A stretch of 17,835 nt of DNA. It comes from Propionivibrio sp. GTDB lineage: Bacteria; Pseudomonadota; Gammaproteobacteria; Burkholderiales; Rhodocyclaceae. Position numbers and translations under genes: made by a program. Location of the stretch: NCBI GenBank assembly GCA_017990155.1, contig JAGNOM010000014.1, positions 1 through 17,835 of the forward strand. Reading direction: 5' to 3'. The notes below the pieces were generated by a model. It was not told the DNA's origin. It saw only the letters and a list, made by a program, of their open reading frames with translations, and ran no database searches. This document shows positions 4,122-11,930 of this stretch, piece by piece (position 1 is the first letter of the stretch; each line of letters opens with the position of its first letter).

Positions 4122-6866
4122 TTACGCGGTGGGCTGCGCGAGGTAGTAGCAGACTTTCGCGTGCTTGACGAACTCCAGCCAGCTTGACTCCAGCCGGGGC
4201 AACAGCTCGACGGCGCGAACGGGGTTATCGTCCTTTCCCGCCTGTTCGATTTCGCAGGCCGCCGCGTTGATCCCGGAAGCACAGAGGTTTGCCGCGGCGC
4301 CCTTGATGTAATGCGCCGCCGAGCGGATCTGCGAACCGTCGCCGCTGGCCACGGCGTCCTTCAAGCGCTCGATATCGCCCGGCATATTCTCGACGAACAT
4401 TTGCAGCAGCATCGCCGCCAGCGCTTCGTCGCCCATCATGAGCTTGATGAAGTCGTCGGCAGCGAACGCCGCGTCGGCATTGGAATCGTCACGCTGGTTG
4501 GGCGGCTCATGCTCGGCTGCCTGTTCCAGCCAGCGATCCAGCGTCGCCGTCAGTTGCTTGATTTCAATCGGCTTCGTCAGGTAGTCGTCCATCCCGGCGG
4601 CCAGGCACTTCTCGCGATCGCCACTCAGCGCGTGCGCCGTCATGGCCACGATGGTCGTCTTGATGCCCAATTCACGCAGGCGACGGGTGGCATCGTAGCC
4701 ATCCATTTTGGGCATCTGGCAGTCCATCAGGATGAGGTCGTATTTGTCTCCGGCCGCTTGTTGCGTCACTTTCTCGATCGCTTCGAGTCCGTCGCGCGCC
4801 TTGTCGATGCGGCCGTACCCGAGCTTTCCAAGAACGCCTTGCATGACCATCATGTTGATCGCGTTGTCCTCTACGACGAGCAGCCGGACCGTCCGTTTTT
4901 TCGTTTCGGCGAGCGAATGGCCGGTCACGATCGTTCGGGCGCTTTCGGTCGAGCGGCCGAGCACCTTCAGCAGGCAATCGCGCAAAACCGAACGCCTGAC
5001 CGGCTTGTGCAGGTAGGCGGCGAAACCCGCCTGTTCGAAGCGGCTGGCGTCGCCACGGAATCCCGCCGAAACGCACATCACCAGCGCCATGCCGGAGTTC
5101 GCCGGATTTCCGAGGATACGCCGACCGAGCATTTCACCGTCGCGCGCCTCGTTTCCGTCCGCGTGCGGCATCACCAGATCGATGAAGACGCAGCGGAACG
5201 GCGTTTTCCCTGCGCGTGCCACATCGATTTTCTCCATGGCGCCGTCGGCGGTTGACGCGTCCTCGACATCGAAGCCCCAGCCTGAAAGCAGCGAAGACAT
5301 GTTCAATCGCGACGCATCGTTGTCGTCGACGACCAGCAGCCGTGTTCCCTTGATGTCGCGCAAGCTCTCCTCTTCCGGAGCATCACTTTCCCCGCCGACA
5401 ACCTTCTCCAGCAGCACGCTCAGCGTGAACACCGTGCCCTGCCCCACCTCGCTGGTGACGCCGATTTCACCTTCCATCAGTTCAACGAGTTGCTTGCTGA
5501 TCGCCAGTCCGAGGCCGGTGCCGCCGTACTTGCGCGTAGTCGATGAATCCGCCTGCTCGAAGGGTACGAAGACGCGATCGAGCTTGTCGCTGGCAATACC
5601 GATTCCCGTATCGACGACCTGGAACTGCAGGACAATCCGCGCGCCGCGATCCGGCAGCCGGGCGACGCGCAGCGTGATCGTTCCGGCCTCGGTGAACTTG
5701 AGCGCGTTGCCGATCAGGTTGGTCAATATCTGCCGAATCCGGCCGGGGTCGCCGCGCAAGCGCATCGGCACGCGCGGATCGAGGTGCCAGGCAAATTCGA
5801 GATCCTTCTCGGCCGCGCGCAGGCTGTTGAGGTCGGCGATATCCTCAAGCAACGTCAAAAGATTGAAATCGATCGCTTCGATCGTCAGCTTGTTGGCCTC
5901 GATCTTCGAGAAATCGAGAATGTCGTTGATGATCGACAGCAGCGATTCGGAACTTGACCGGATGATATCGAGATAGCGCTTCTGTTCGCTGCTCAAGGCC
6001 GTGTCGAGCATCAGGGCCGTCATGCCCATGACGCCATTCATCGGCGTTCGGATTTCGTGCGACATCATCGCCAGAAAAGCCGCCTTGGCCTGATTGGCCG
6101 CCTCGGCCCGTTCGCGCGCGGCGATGAGGTCGTTCTCGATGCGAATGCGCTCGGTGATGTCGTTGAATCCGAATACGCGCCCGATGATGCGCTCTTCCAG
6201 GTACTGCGGCAGCGACTTGCACTGGAAGACCCGGCCGTCCTTGAGATGCAGGATGTCCTCGGTTTCCTTGTCCTCGACGATTTCATGCAGCCGGCGACGG
6301 ATGCTTTCCTGATCAATGACGCTCGCCAGGACGAACTCGACAATTGCCGCGTCATCCTGCTGCAGCAGGAGATCTTCCGGAACCAGCCACATCGCGCTGA
6401 ACAGGCGGTTCATGCTCGCGATTCGCCCCTGCCAGTCGATGACCAGGATGCCGTTACCCGTCGATTCGAGCGTTGCGCGCAGCTGCGAGGTGGTCCGCGC
6501 CAGATCGTCCTCGATCCGATGCTCTTCCTGAAACTCCTTGGCCTGAACGAGCGCCCAGCAGCGGCCGTCGCGTTCGACCATCCGGATCGACTTGCTGGCG
6601 GCGCGCATCGACCCGTTGGCGCAGAGATACAAACCTTCCTGGGACTCGATGTTCGAGTACTGGCCACCGCGCACCTCTTCCCAGTAGAAGACATCCTGCA
6701 ACGCACTTTCCACGTCGAGGATCGTCTTGGCGAGCAATTCCTCTTCGGAATAGCCGAGGTTCTGCTGCGCGGTGCGATTGACCATCACGATCTGCAGGCT
6801 CTCCGGATCAACGAGCAGAATCATCTGCTCGCTGTTGTCCAGGACCAGGCGCTCAAGGCTGCTCAT
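4122..6866 (-). CDS. soluble hybrid histidine kinase: PAS-PAS-HisKA-HATPase-REC-REC-HPt
   Basis: The 914-residue phosphorelay kinase has no signal peptide or membrane segment and is probably cytoplasmic. Domains in order: PAS (about 5-115); PAS (about 130-245, ending FGFNDITER); HisKA with phospho-acceptor H270 in MSHEIRTPMNGVMGM; HATPase with N-box (NLIGNALKF) and G-boxes (DTGIGIA, GGTGLGLAIS) at about 375-485. REC1 follows (about 509-635, D514/D515, D563, K621), then REC2 (about 660-780, E666/D667, D715, T743, K765) and HPt (about 805-905, H852 in AAHYIKGAAANL). All relay residues are present. The ATG overlaps the stop of the upstream HD-GYP gene as ATGA, so the two are translationally coupled. 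The frame is open far upstream but only as an antisense-frame artefact of that gene. The architecture resembles BarA/RpfC but without their membrane sensor. The signal is unknown. Confidence 0.9.
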   Translation of the reverse strand: MSSLERLVLDNSEQMILLVDPESLQIVMVNRTAQQNLGYSEEELLAKTILDVESALQDVFYWEEVRGGQYSNIESQEGLYLCANGSMRAASKSIRMVERDGRCWALVQAKEFQEEHRIEDDLARTTSQLRATLESTGNGILVIDWQGRIASMNRLFSAMWLVPEDLLLQQDDAAIVEFVLASVIDQESIRRRLHEIVEDKETEDILHLKDGRVFQCKSLPQYLEERIIGRVFGFNDITERIRIENDLIAARERAEAANQAKAAFLAMMSHEIRTPMNGVMGMTALMLDTALSSEQKRYLDIIRSSSESLLSIINDILDFSKIEANKLTIEAIDFNLLTLLEDIADLNSLRAAEKDLEFAWHLDPRVPMRLRGDPGRIRQILTNLIGNALKFTEAGTITLRVARLPDRGARIVLQFQVVDTGIGIASDKLDRVFVPFEQADSSTTRKYGGTGLGLAISKQLVELMEGEIGVTSEVGQGTVFTLSVLLEKVVGGESDAPEEESLRDIKGTRLLVVDDNDASRLNMSSLLSGWGFDVEDASTADGAMEKIDVARAGKTPFRCVFIDLVMPHADGNEARDGEMLGRRILGNPANSGMALVMCVSAGFRGDASRFEQAGFAAYLHKPVRRSVLRDCLLKVLGRSTESARTIVTGHSLAETKKRTVRLLVVEDNAINMMVMQGVLGKLGYGRIDKARDGLEAIEKVTQQAAGDKYDLILMDCQMPKMDGYDATRRLRELGIKTTIVAMTAHALSGDREKCLAAGMDDYLTKPIEIKQLTATLDRWLEQAAEHEPPNQRDDSNADAAFAADDFIKLMMGDEALAAMLLQMFVENMPGDIERLKDAVASGDGSQIRSAAHYIKGAAANLCASGINAAACEIEQAGKDDNPVRAVELLPRLESSWLEFVKHAKVCYYLAQPTA

Positions 6867-8146
6867 GACTTCACGGCCTCCTTGCTCGACGCGCTGGAAT
6901 CGAAGTAGTAGCTCACCTGTTTGCGCGGGCTGAGATAGTTGTAGATATCTCGTGGCAACTGCGATGGCCGGATCGCCTTGGCGATATTGACGTCGGACTC
7001 GACGTCCATGTCGACCAGAATGGCTTCCTCTTTCGGGATGTCGGCGTCGTAGATTACAACCATCGGCTTCATCGGCTTGGCCGTATTGATGGTCGCCACC
7101 ATCCCGATCAACCCGTTGGAAAGCTGAACGATCGTACCCGGAGGATAAACGCCGAGACAGCGGACGAAAATCTGCAGCAGTTTCGGATCGAACCTGGTTC
7201 GCAGCTTGGCGAACATGTTGGCCAGCGCCTCGTGCGGCGTCAGCGCGTTCAGGATGTTCTGCGGATTGCACAGTTCATCGTAGTAATTGGCGATCGCGAC
7301 AATGCGCGCCAAGAGGTTGATTGCTTCACCTTTCAGCTTCCTTGGATAGCCGCTGCCATCAGCCATCTCGTGATGCTCGCGGATGACGGCGATCGTTGCT
7401 GCTGGAAGCTTCAGCTTCTGCGCAATTTCGACCCCGTACTCGCAATGCATTTCGTAGTACTTGCGCTCGGCTTGGGTCAGCGGGTCCATTTTCATCAGGA
7501 TCTTGTTGGGTATTTCACGCCGTCCGATGTCATGGAAGAGCGCCCCCATCCCCAGCGGCTGAACGGCCTCCGGCGGCAATTTGATGTCGCGCGCCATCAT
7601 CAGCGAGAGCATGGTCACGTTCAGCGAATGGAAGTACAACTCCTCGCCGCCGATGGTGTCGCCCATCACATGAATCGCCAGTTCAGGCGCGGTCAGGATT
7701 GAATCGGCAATCTGGCCGACCAGGCGATGCGCCTGCTCGACGGTTTTTTCAGGACTCGTCAGCAGATCCTTTTCCACGTTGTGAATCGTCTTGGCCGTGT
7801 CGACAAAGGCGTGTTCGATCCGTGCGGACGCCTCTCGCTGCTGTTTGATTTTCTCAATCAATGCTCGTTTCGCCGCGAGCGCCGGATGCTCCTTCAATAC
7901 CGGCGCTTCCTCGGGCTTCGCCACGGGTTGCTCCGTCTCCTTGGGCAAGGGCTTGAGGTCGCTCCGCGCCGGATCGATTCGAACCTTCTTGAGCCCGAGA
8001 CCGCGAATGATATCGATCTGCTCCTCATCCTTGATCTTGAAATTGTTGAAGGCAAACGGATGCTCGAACCACTTCAAGTCGAGGTGAACATAGAGGCCGA
8101 CCTGGAGCTGATCCATGGTGACAAATAGTTGATCCAGTTTCTGCAT
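6863..8146 (-). CDS. HD-GYP domain phosphodiesterase with N-terminal DUF3391
   Basis: The 427-residue protein is expected to hydrolyse cyclic-di-GMP. It has an N-terminal DUF3391-like region (MDQLQVGLYVHLDLKW and following, about residues 10-60), a charged Pro/Lys-rich linker (about 61-110), and an HD-GYP domain (about 135-320). The domain shows H205-D206 in ALFHDIGRREIPNKIL, HHE at 258-260, and GSGYPRKLKG containing the GYP at 266-268. A C-terminal region (about 320-427) has no recognised fold. The ATG at 8146 is preferred; AGGAG lies about 12 bases upstream. The frame is open to 8281, but that start would lie inside dinB. An ATG at 8116 is also possible. It has no receiver domain, so control by the coupled hybrid kinase would have to be through contact or indirect. 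It is divergent from dinB. Confidence 0.85.
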   Translation of the reverse strand: MQKLDQLFVTMDQLQVGLYVHLDLKWFEHPFAFNNFKIKDEEQIDIIRGLGLKKVRIDPARSDLKPLPKETEQPVAKPEEAPVLKEHPALAAKRALIEKIKQQREASARIEHAFVDTAKTIHNVEKDLLTSPEKTVEQAHRLVGQIADSILTAPELAIHVMGDTIGGEELYFHSLNVTMLSLMMARDIKLPPEAVQPLGMGALFHDIGRREIPNKILMKMDPLTQAERKYYEMHCEYGVEIAQKLKLPAATIAVIREHHEMADGSGYPRKLKGEAINLLARIVAIANYYDELCNPQNILNALTPHEALANMFAKLRTRFDPKLLQIFVRCLGVYPPGTIVQLSNGLIGMVATINTAKPMKPMVVIYDADIPKEEAILVDMDVESDVNIAKAIRPSQLPRDIYNYLSPRKQVSYYFDSSASSKEAVKS

Positions 8147-8239
8147 CGCGGAAACGCACTCCTGCTCGACATTGGCAACGGCCTCATCGTAGGTGTTTTC
8201 GCCCGTTGACGCCAACCGCGGGACGATTTTGACCGAGCT

Positions 8240-8248
8240 TGTTATACT
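8240..8248 (+). promoter_or_regulatory. extended -10 promoter element of dinB
   Basis: TG at 8240-8241, one base, then TATACT at 8243-8248 make an extended -10. No good -35 is visible 16-18 bases upstream, which an extended -10 can tolerate. The predicted transcription start, about seven bases downstream, coincides with the dinB ATG at 8255. Confidence 0.5.
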
Positions 8249-8263
8249 GTACAAATGAACAGT
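8246..8263. promoter_or_regulatory. LexA (SOS) box overlapping the dinB start codon
   Basis: ACTGT (8246-8250), eight bases, then ACAGT (8259-8263) form a palindrome matching the CTGT-N8-ACAG LexA operator of beta- and gammaproteobacteria. It overlaps the -10 element and contains the dinB ATG, so bound LexA would block transcription initiation. dinB is a classic SOS gene, which supports the call. Confidence 0.8.
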
Positions 8264-9403
8264 CGACGACGCATCGCACACCTCGACATGGATGCATTCT
8301 TTGCCTCCGTTGAATTGCTTCGCTATCCGGAACTACGCGGACAGCCGGTGGTGGTCGGCGGACGACGGATTCATGCGCCCGAAGAGCATGCTGGCGGTAT
8401 GCGAACGTTCTCCCGCTTGCGCGACTACGCCGGGCGCGGCGTGATCACGACGTCGACCTACGAAGCACGCGCGCTGGGCGTGTTCTCCGGAATGGGCTTG
8501 ATGAAATCCGCGCTGCTCGCACCGGACGCAATCCTGTTGCCGGCCAACTTCGACGCCTACCGCCACTACTCGCAACAATTCAAGGCTGCCGTGGCGGCCA
8601 TTGCCCCGAAAATCGAGGATCGCGGCATCGACGAGATCTACCTCGACCTCAGCGAACATGCCGAGGACTCACACGCGCTGGCGAGCCGCATCCAGAAGGC
8701 GGTTTTCGATGCAACCGGCTTGACCTGTTCAATCGGCGTTTCGCCGAACAAGCTGCTATCGAAGATCGGCTCGGACCTGAAAAAGCCGAACGGAATCACC
8801 ATCCTTCGCCCGGAAGACGTTCCGGCGCGAATCTGGCCGCTGGCCGTGAAGAAGATCAACGGCATCGGGCCGAAAGCAACGGAAAGGCTGGGGAAGCTCG
8901 GTATCCAGACGATTGGCGAACTGGCGGATACGCCCTTGGAACGGCTCGTAACCCATTTTGGCCATTCGACCGGGCACTGGATGCATCGCGTTGCGCAGGG
9001 CATCGACGAGCGGCCGATCGTCGTTGAGTCGGAGCCGAAATCGATCAGCCGCGAAAGCACCTTCGAGCGCGATTTGCATGCGCGGCACGACAAGTCCGAA
9101 CTCGGCGGCATCTTCACAGCGCTCTGCATGCGTGTCGCCGACGATCTCCAGCGGAAAGGCTACGCCTGCAGAACGATCGGCATCAAGCTGCGTTACGCCG
9201 ATTTCCGCTCGGTCACGCGCGACGTAACCTTGGCGTACGGCGTCAGTGATGGCGCAAGGATTCGGCTGGCCGCGGGCGAATGTCTCAAACGTGTTCCACT
9301 CGTCCAGAAAATACGACTGCTCGGCGTCCGCGCCAGCGGTTTGATTCCGCTCGGCGAATTCGAAAACGAGTCCAGCCCCCTCCAAGCCGAACTTCCCTTT
9401 TAG
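8255..9403 (+). CDS. dinB: DNA polymerase IV (Y-family translesion polymerase)
   Basis: The 382-residue DinB copies damaged templates with low fidelity. Palm residues are D11 and D13 in HLDMDAFFASVE, and D126-E127 in GIDEIYLDLS. F16 is the expected steric gate against ribonucleotides. Other family signatures are TSTYEAR, CSIGVSPNKLLSKIGSDLKK and the helix-hairpin-helix region INGIGPKATERLGKLGI. The extreme C-terminus QAELPF fits a sliding-clamp binding peptide (Q-x-x-L-x-F). Compared with E. coli DinB, the loop after VVVGG is about 20 residues longer (residues 37-61). The ATG at 8255 is needed to keep the first beta strand, yet no ribosome binding site precedes it, which suggests a leaderless mRNA. 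Its stop codon overlaps that of convergent yafJ. Confidence 0.95.
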   Translation: MNSRRRIAHLDMDAFFASVELLRYPELRGQPVVVGGRRIHAPEEHAGGMRTFSRLRDYAGRGVITTSTYEARALGVFSGMGLMKSALLAPDAILLPANFDAYRHYSQQFKAAVAAIAPKIEDRGIDEIYLDLSEHAEDSHALASRIQKAVFDATGLTCSIGVSPNKLLSKIGSDLKKPNGITILRPEDVPARIWPLAVKKINGIGPKATERLGKLGIQTIGELADTPLERLVTHFGHSTGHWMHRVAQGIDERPIVVESEPKSISRESTFERDLHARHDKSELGGIFTALCMRVADDLQRKGYACRTIGIKLRYADFRSVTRDVTLAYGVSDGARIRLAAGECLKRVPLVQKIRLLGVRASGLIPLGEFENESSPLQAELPF

Positions 9404-10170
9404 TCGGCCAGGTACTCGCCGTCGACAAACAGGACCACGCGACCCACCGGTAGCGGCGTCCATGTCTCATTGTCGGTCAGCGGTTCGGTGACGATCAGCG
9501 CAACGCGGTCGTTCGGCGTCGTGACTTCGCTGAAGTCCACAACCACGTCCTGATCGCTCAGGTGCGCGACGGAGAATGGCGATTTCCGGATGATGTAGTG
9601 AAGCTCGGACGTCCGGTGCGCGAACAGGCAGTCGCCATTTGACAAAAGAAAGTTGAATGGCCCGTGTTTGCGCACCTCGCTTGCGAATTCATCAAGAAGC
9701 GCGCGCAAGGCGCGGCGATCGGGCGCACCGTGCGGAAAGCGTGAGCGCAGCGTCTGCAAGAGGTGGCAGAAAGCCCGTTCGCTATCGGTTTGGCCAACCG
9801 GCAGGAAGCTTCCGTCGAGGTCCGGCGCATAGTCGGCCAGGTTCCCGTTGTGCGCGAAAATCCAGTAGCGTCCCCAGAGTTCGCGCATGAACGGGTGCGT
9901 GTTCTCAAGCCCCGTCGCGCCCTGCGTCGCCTTGCGGATGTGCGCGATGACATTGAGCGAGCGAATTGGAAAACGCCGCACCAGCTCGGCGATCGGCGAC
10001 TCGCAGGACGGTTCTGGGTCGAGGAAGACGCGCACGCCCTTCCCTTCAAAGAACGCGATTCCCCACCCATCCCGATGGACATCCGTCGCCCCTCCCCGCG
10101 CCTGGAATCCAGTGAAGGAGAAACAGATGTCGGTGGGCACGTTGCAGTTCATTCCGAGCAGCTGGCACAT
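9400..10170 (-). CDS. yafJ: YafJ-like class II glutamine amidotransferase
   Basis: The 256-residue protein is a stand-alone glutaminase domain of the Ntn-hydrolase class. C2 follows the initiator Met (MCQLLGMNC) and would be the nucleophile once Met is removed. Other family positions are HRDGWGIAFF (32-41), AHIRKAT (76-82), NTHPF (90-94), the oxyanion-hole NGN at 108-110, and GQTDSERAF further on. Proteins of this group are annotated as predicted glutamine amidotransferases; the acceptor is not known. The ATG at 10170 is fixed by the N-terminal Cys. It is convergent with dinB with overlapping stop codons and no visible terminator between them. In E. coli, yafJ and dinB also lie in the same region. 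Confidence 0.85.
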   Translation of the reverse strand: MCQLLGMNCNVPTDICFSFTGFQARGGATDVHRDGWGIAFFEGKGVRVFLDPEPSCESPIAELVRRFPIRSLNVIAHIRKATQGATGLENTHPFMRELWGRYWIFAHNGNLADYAPDLDGSFLPVGQTDSERAFCHLLQTLRSRFPHGAPDRRALRALLDEFASEVRKHGPFNFLLSNGDCLFAHRTSELHYIIRKSPFSVAHLSDQDVVVDFSEVTTPNDRVALIVTEPLTDNETWTPLPVGRVVLFVDGEYLAD

Positions 10171-10391
10171 AGGTTCTCGTCCGCAATCAATATTGAAGAG
10201 CCGCCATTATCGAACGCCGTGATCAATTGCTGTACCGGTCAATGATCGCACTGCCGCTGATCTGCTGGCGCCGATGACGAAGCCTAATATACTAAACAGA
10301 GAGGTGCGATCGCTCGGACGAAGGATCATTGAATCGCCATCCGCGATGTCGCGCCAACCGCATCGAGTCATAAGCCGGAGGAGCGCAGCCA
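10171..10391. other. 221-base divergent intergenic region between yafJ and the RpfG-like gene
   Basis: No gene is seen. TATACT (10288-10293, in TAATATACT) is a possible -10 for the rightward gene but has no matching -35. GATAAT read on the minus strand near 10207-10212 is a possible -10 for yafJ, equally without a -35. Both are weak. Confidence 0.3.
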
Positions 10392-11609
10392 ATGGAAGTC
10401 GCCATGAAATCAAACGCCCGTCCGAATATTCTGATCGTCGATGATTCGCTGGGGAATATTGAACTCCTCGGCAATATTCTGGGGGCCGACTACGGAGTCA
10501 GCTTCGCTTCCAGCGGACAGGAAGGACTCGATCTTGCAAGCCGTTACCCACTGGACCTGATTCTTCTCGACGTGGTGATGCCCGGTATCGACGGCTTCGA
10601 AGTCTGCCGACAACTGAAGTCCGACTCGAAGACGCGCGATATTCCGGTCGTCTTCCTCACCAGCCTGGAAAGCGCTGTGGATGAAGAATTCGGCCTTCGC
10701 CTGGGGGCGGAAGACTTCATCCACAAACCGGTATCGCCGCCCGTCGTTCTGGCGCGGGTCCGCAACCATCTCCAGTTCGCCAACGCCAAACGCGAGCTTC
10801 GCCGTCACAACGAACATCTGGAACAGCTCGTCGCCGAGCGTACGAAGGAACTCGCCCAGCGCAATCGCCAGCTTCTCGCAGCGCAGACCGCGACCGTGAC
10901 CGCCTTCTGCGCACTCGCGGAAGCACGCGACAACGAAACAGGAAATCACATCCGGCGGACGCAAAACTACGTCCGCCTACTGGCCGAGGAACTACGCTCT
11001 CATCCGCGCTTCCATCAGAGTCTAGACGACGAAACCATCGAGCTGCTGTTCAAATCGGCGCCCTTGCACGACGTCGGAAAAGTCGCCATTCCCGACGCGA
11101 TTCTGCTCAAGCCGGGCAAGTTGACGCCTGAGGAATGGGTCATCATGAAGCAGCATTGCGTCGCCGGCCGCAATGCGATCATCACCTCCGCGCAGGAACT
11201 CGGCGAAGGCGACGGCACCTTCCTCGGTCATGCCGCCCAGATTGCCTACTGTCACCACGAACGTTGGAATGGCACGGGCTATCCGAGGGGATTATCCGGA
11301 GATGACATCCCGCTCGGCGCCCGGCTGATGGCGGTGGCAGACGTCTACGACGCATTGATATCCAGGCGCATCTACAAGGACGCGTTTTCTCACGATCAAT
11401 CAATTCGAATGATGGCCGCCGAGCGCGGAGCGCATTTCGACCCGGACATCCTCGACGCCATGTTGTCACTGTCCGACGAGTTCGACGGCATCGCGAGCCG
11501 CTACCGCGACACGTCGGAGCAGATCGGTGCGCTCAACGCGCGGCAAACCCTGCAACGCGCCACGGAAACGCTGAAACGTACGGACACGTCAGCGGAATTT
11601 CGCTATTGA
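10392..11609 (+). CDS. RpfG-like response regulator: REC + HD-GYP phosphodiesterase
   Basis: The 405-residue two-domain regulator should degrade cyclic-di-GMP when phosphorylated. The receiver domain (about residues 12-130) has D17/D18, phospho-acceptor D60 in ILLDVVMPGIDGFE, T90 and K112. A coiled-coil-like linker follows (about 134-170, HNEHLEQLVAERTKELAQRN). The HD-GYP domain (about 170-350) shows GNHIRRT (H186), H226-D227 in APLHDVGKVAIPDAILLKPG, HHE at 288-290, and GTGYPRGLSG with GYP at 296-298. The remaining tail (about 350-405) is polar. GGAGGAG (10377-10383) eight bases before the ATG fixes the start. No kinase is adjacent in the same operon; the hybrid kinase at 4122-6866, with its free HPt domain, is the nearest candidate partner. 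Confidence 0.9.
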   Translation: MEVAMKSNARPNILIVDDSLGNIELLGNILGADYGVSFASSGQEGLDLASRYPLDLILLDVVMPGIDGFEVCRQLKSDSKTRDIPVVFLTSLESAVDEEFGLRLGAEDFIHKPVSPPVVLARVRNHLQFANAKRELRRHNEHLEQLVAERTKELAQRNRQLLAAQTATVTAFCALAEARDNETGNHIRRTQNYVRLLAEELRSHPRFHQSLDDETIELLFKSAPLHDVGKVAIPDAILLKPGKLTPEEWVIMKQHCVAGRNAIITSAQELGEGDGTFLGHAAQIAYCHHERWNGTGYPRGLSGDDIPLGARLMAVADVYDALISRRIYKDAFSHDQSIRMMAAERGAHFDPDILDAMLSLSDEFDGIASRYRDTSEQIGALNARQTLQRATETLKRTDTSAEFRY

Positions 11610-11625
11610 TTCATAGCGGTCAAGA

Positions 11626-11668
11626 AGAAGGCCATCCGCTGCATACAAACCGCAGTTGATGGCCTTCT
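11626..11668. terminator. long hairpin between convergent RpfG-like gene and tRNA operon
   Basis: AGAAGGCCATC (11626-11636) pairs perfectly with GATGGCCTTCT (11658-11668) over 11 bases. CTGC/GCAG extends the stem inside the loop. It starts 16 bases after the regulator's stop and lies 15 bases beyond the 3' end of tRNA-Leu. Neither side has a full U-tract, though the minus side reads TTCTTCTTG. Probably a shared bidirectional terminator. Confidence 0.5.
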
Positions 11669-11683
11669 ATTGCTTTATGCCGA

Positions 11684-11770
11684 TGGTGCCCGGAACCGGA
11701 ATCGAACCGGTACGACCGTAAGGTCGAGAGATTTTAAGTCTCTTGTGTCTACCTATTTCACCATCCGGGC
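11684..11770 (-). tRNA. leuZ: tRNA-Leu (anticodon UAA)
   Basis: The 87-base tRNA includes an encoded CCA. Acceptor arms GCCCGGA and TCCGGGC pair fully, with discriminator A. The anticodon loop CTTAAAA gives UAA, and a long variable arm (CGACCTTACGGTCG) marks a class II leucine tRNA. The T arm CCGGTTCGATTCCGG is canonical. It is last in the tRNA operon, as leuZ is in the E. coli glyW-cysT-leuZ operon. Confidence 0.95.
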
Positions 11771-11806
11771 TGAGGGTGGCGATTATACCTTCGTGGTCAG
11801 GAAAGG

Positions 11807-11844
11807 AAAAAAGGGAAAGTGCAAAAAGCACTTTCCCTTTTTTT
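11807..11844. terminator. strong hairpin inside the tRNA cluster
   Basis: AAAGGGAAAGTGC (11810-11822) pairs with GCACTTTCCCTTT around an AAAAA loop, with T runs on both strands. On the minus strand it lies between the second tRNA-Gly and tRNA-Leu. It would be expected to reduce transcription of tRNA-Leu, or it may act as a processing structure. Confidence 0.6.
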
Positions 11845-11847
11845 ATT

Positions 11848-11923
11848 TGGAGCGGGAGAAGAGTCTCGAACTCTCGACCTATACCTTGGCAAGGTATCGC
11901 TCTACCAACTGAGCTACTCCCGC
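11848..11923 (-). tRNA. tRNA-Gly (anticodon GCC), copy 2
   Basis: The 76-base tRNA includes an encoded CCA. Acceptor GCGGGAG pairs with CTCCCGC, the D arm has AGCTCAGTTGGTAGAGC, the anticodon loop is TTGCCAA (GCC), and the T loop is TTCGAGA. It is identical over its whole length to the copy at 12067-12142. This extra copy sits between tRNA-Cys and tRNA-Leu, where the E. coli operon has none. Confidence 0.95.
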
Positions 11924-11930
11924 GAGAAAC

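Noticed and set aside
4311..5255. Long plus-strand open frame antisense to the hybrid kinase
   Set aside because: Its Arg/His-rich composition is typical of the reverse frame of a GC-rich gene, with no domain and no ribosome binding site.
6867..7271. Upstream extension of the hybrid kinase frame by 135 codons
   Set aside because: It lies entirely within the HD-GYP coding sequence in another frame, has low-complexity Arg/Gly/His composition, and the ATGA overlap at 6866 gives a better start.
8147..8281. N-terminal extension of the HD-GYP protein into dinB
   Set aside because: It would place the start inside dinB and beyond the LexA box. The family's conserved region begins just after the ATG at 8146. 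Some codons near 8150-8190 look coding-like, so a slightly longer start is not fully excluded.
10270..10277. GCCGATGA resembling a sigma-28 -10 element upstream of the RpfG-like gene
   Set aside because: There is no TAAA-type -35 at the required distance and the match to GCCGATAA is imperfect.
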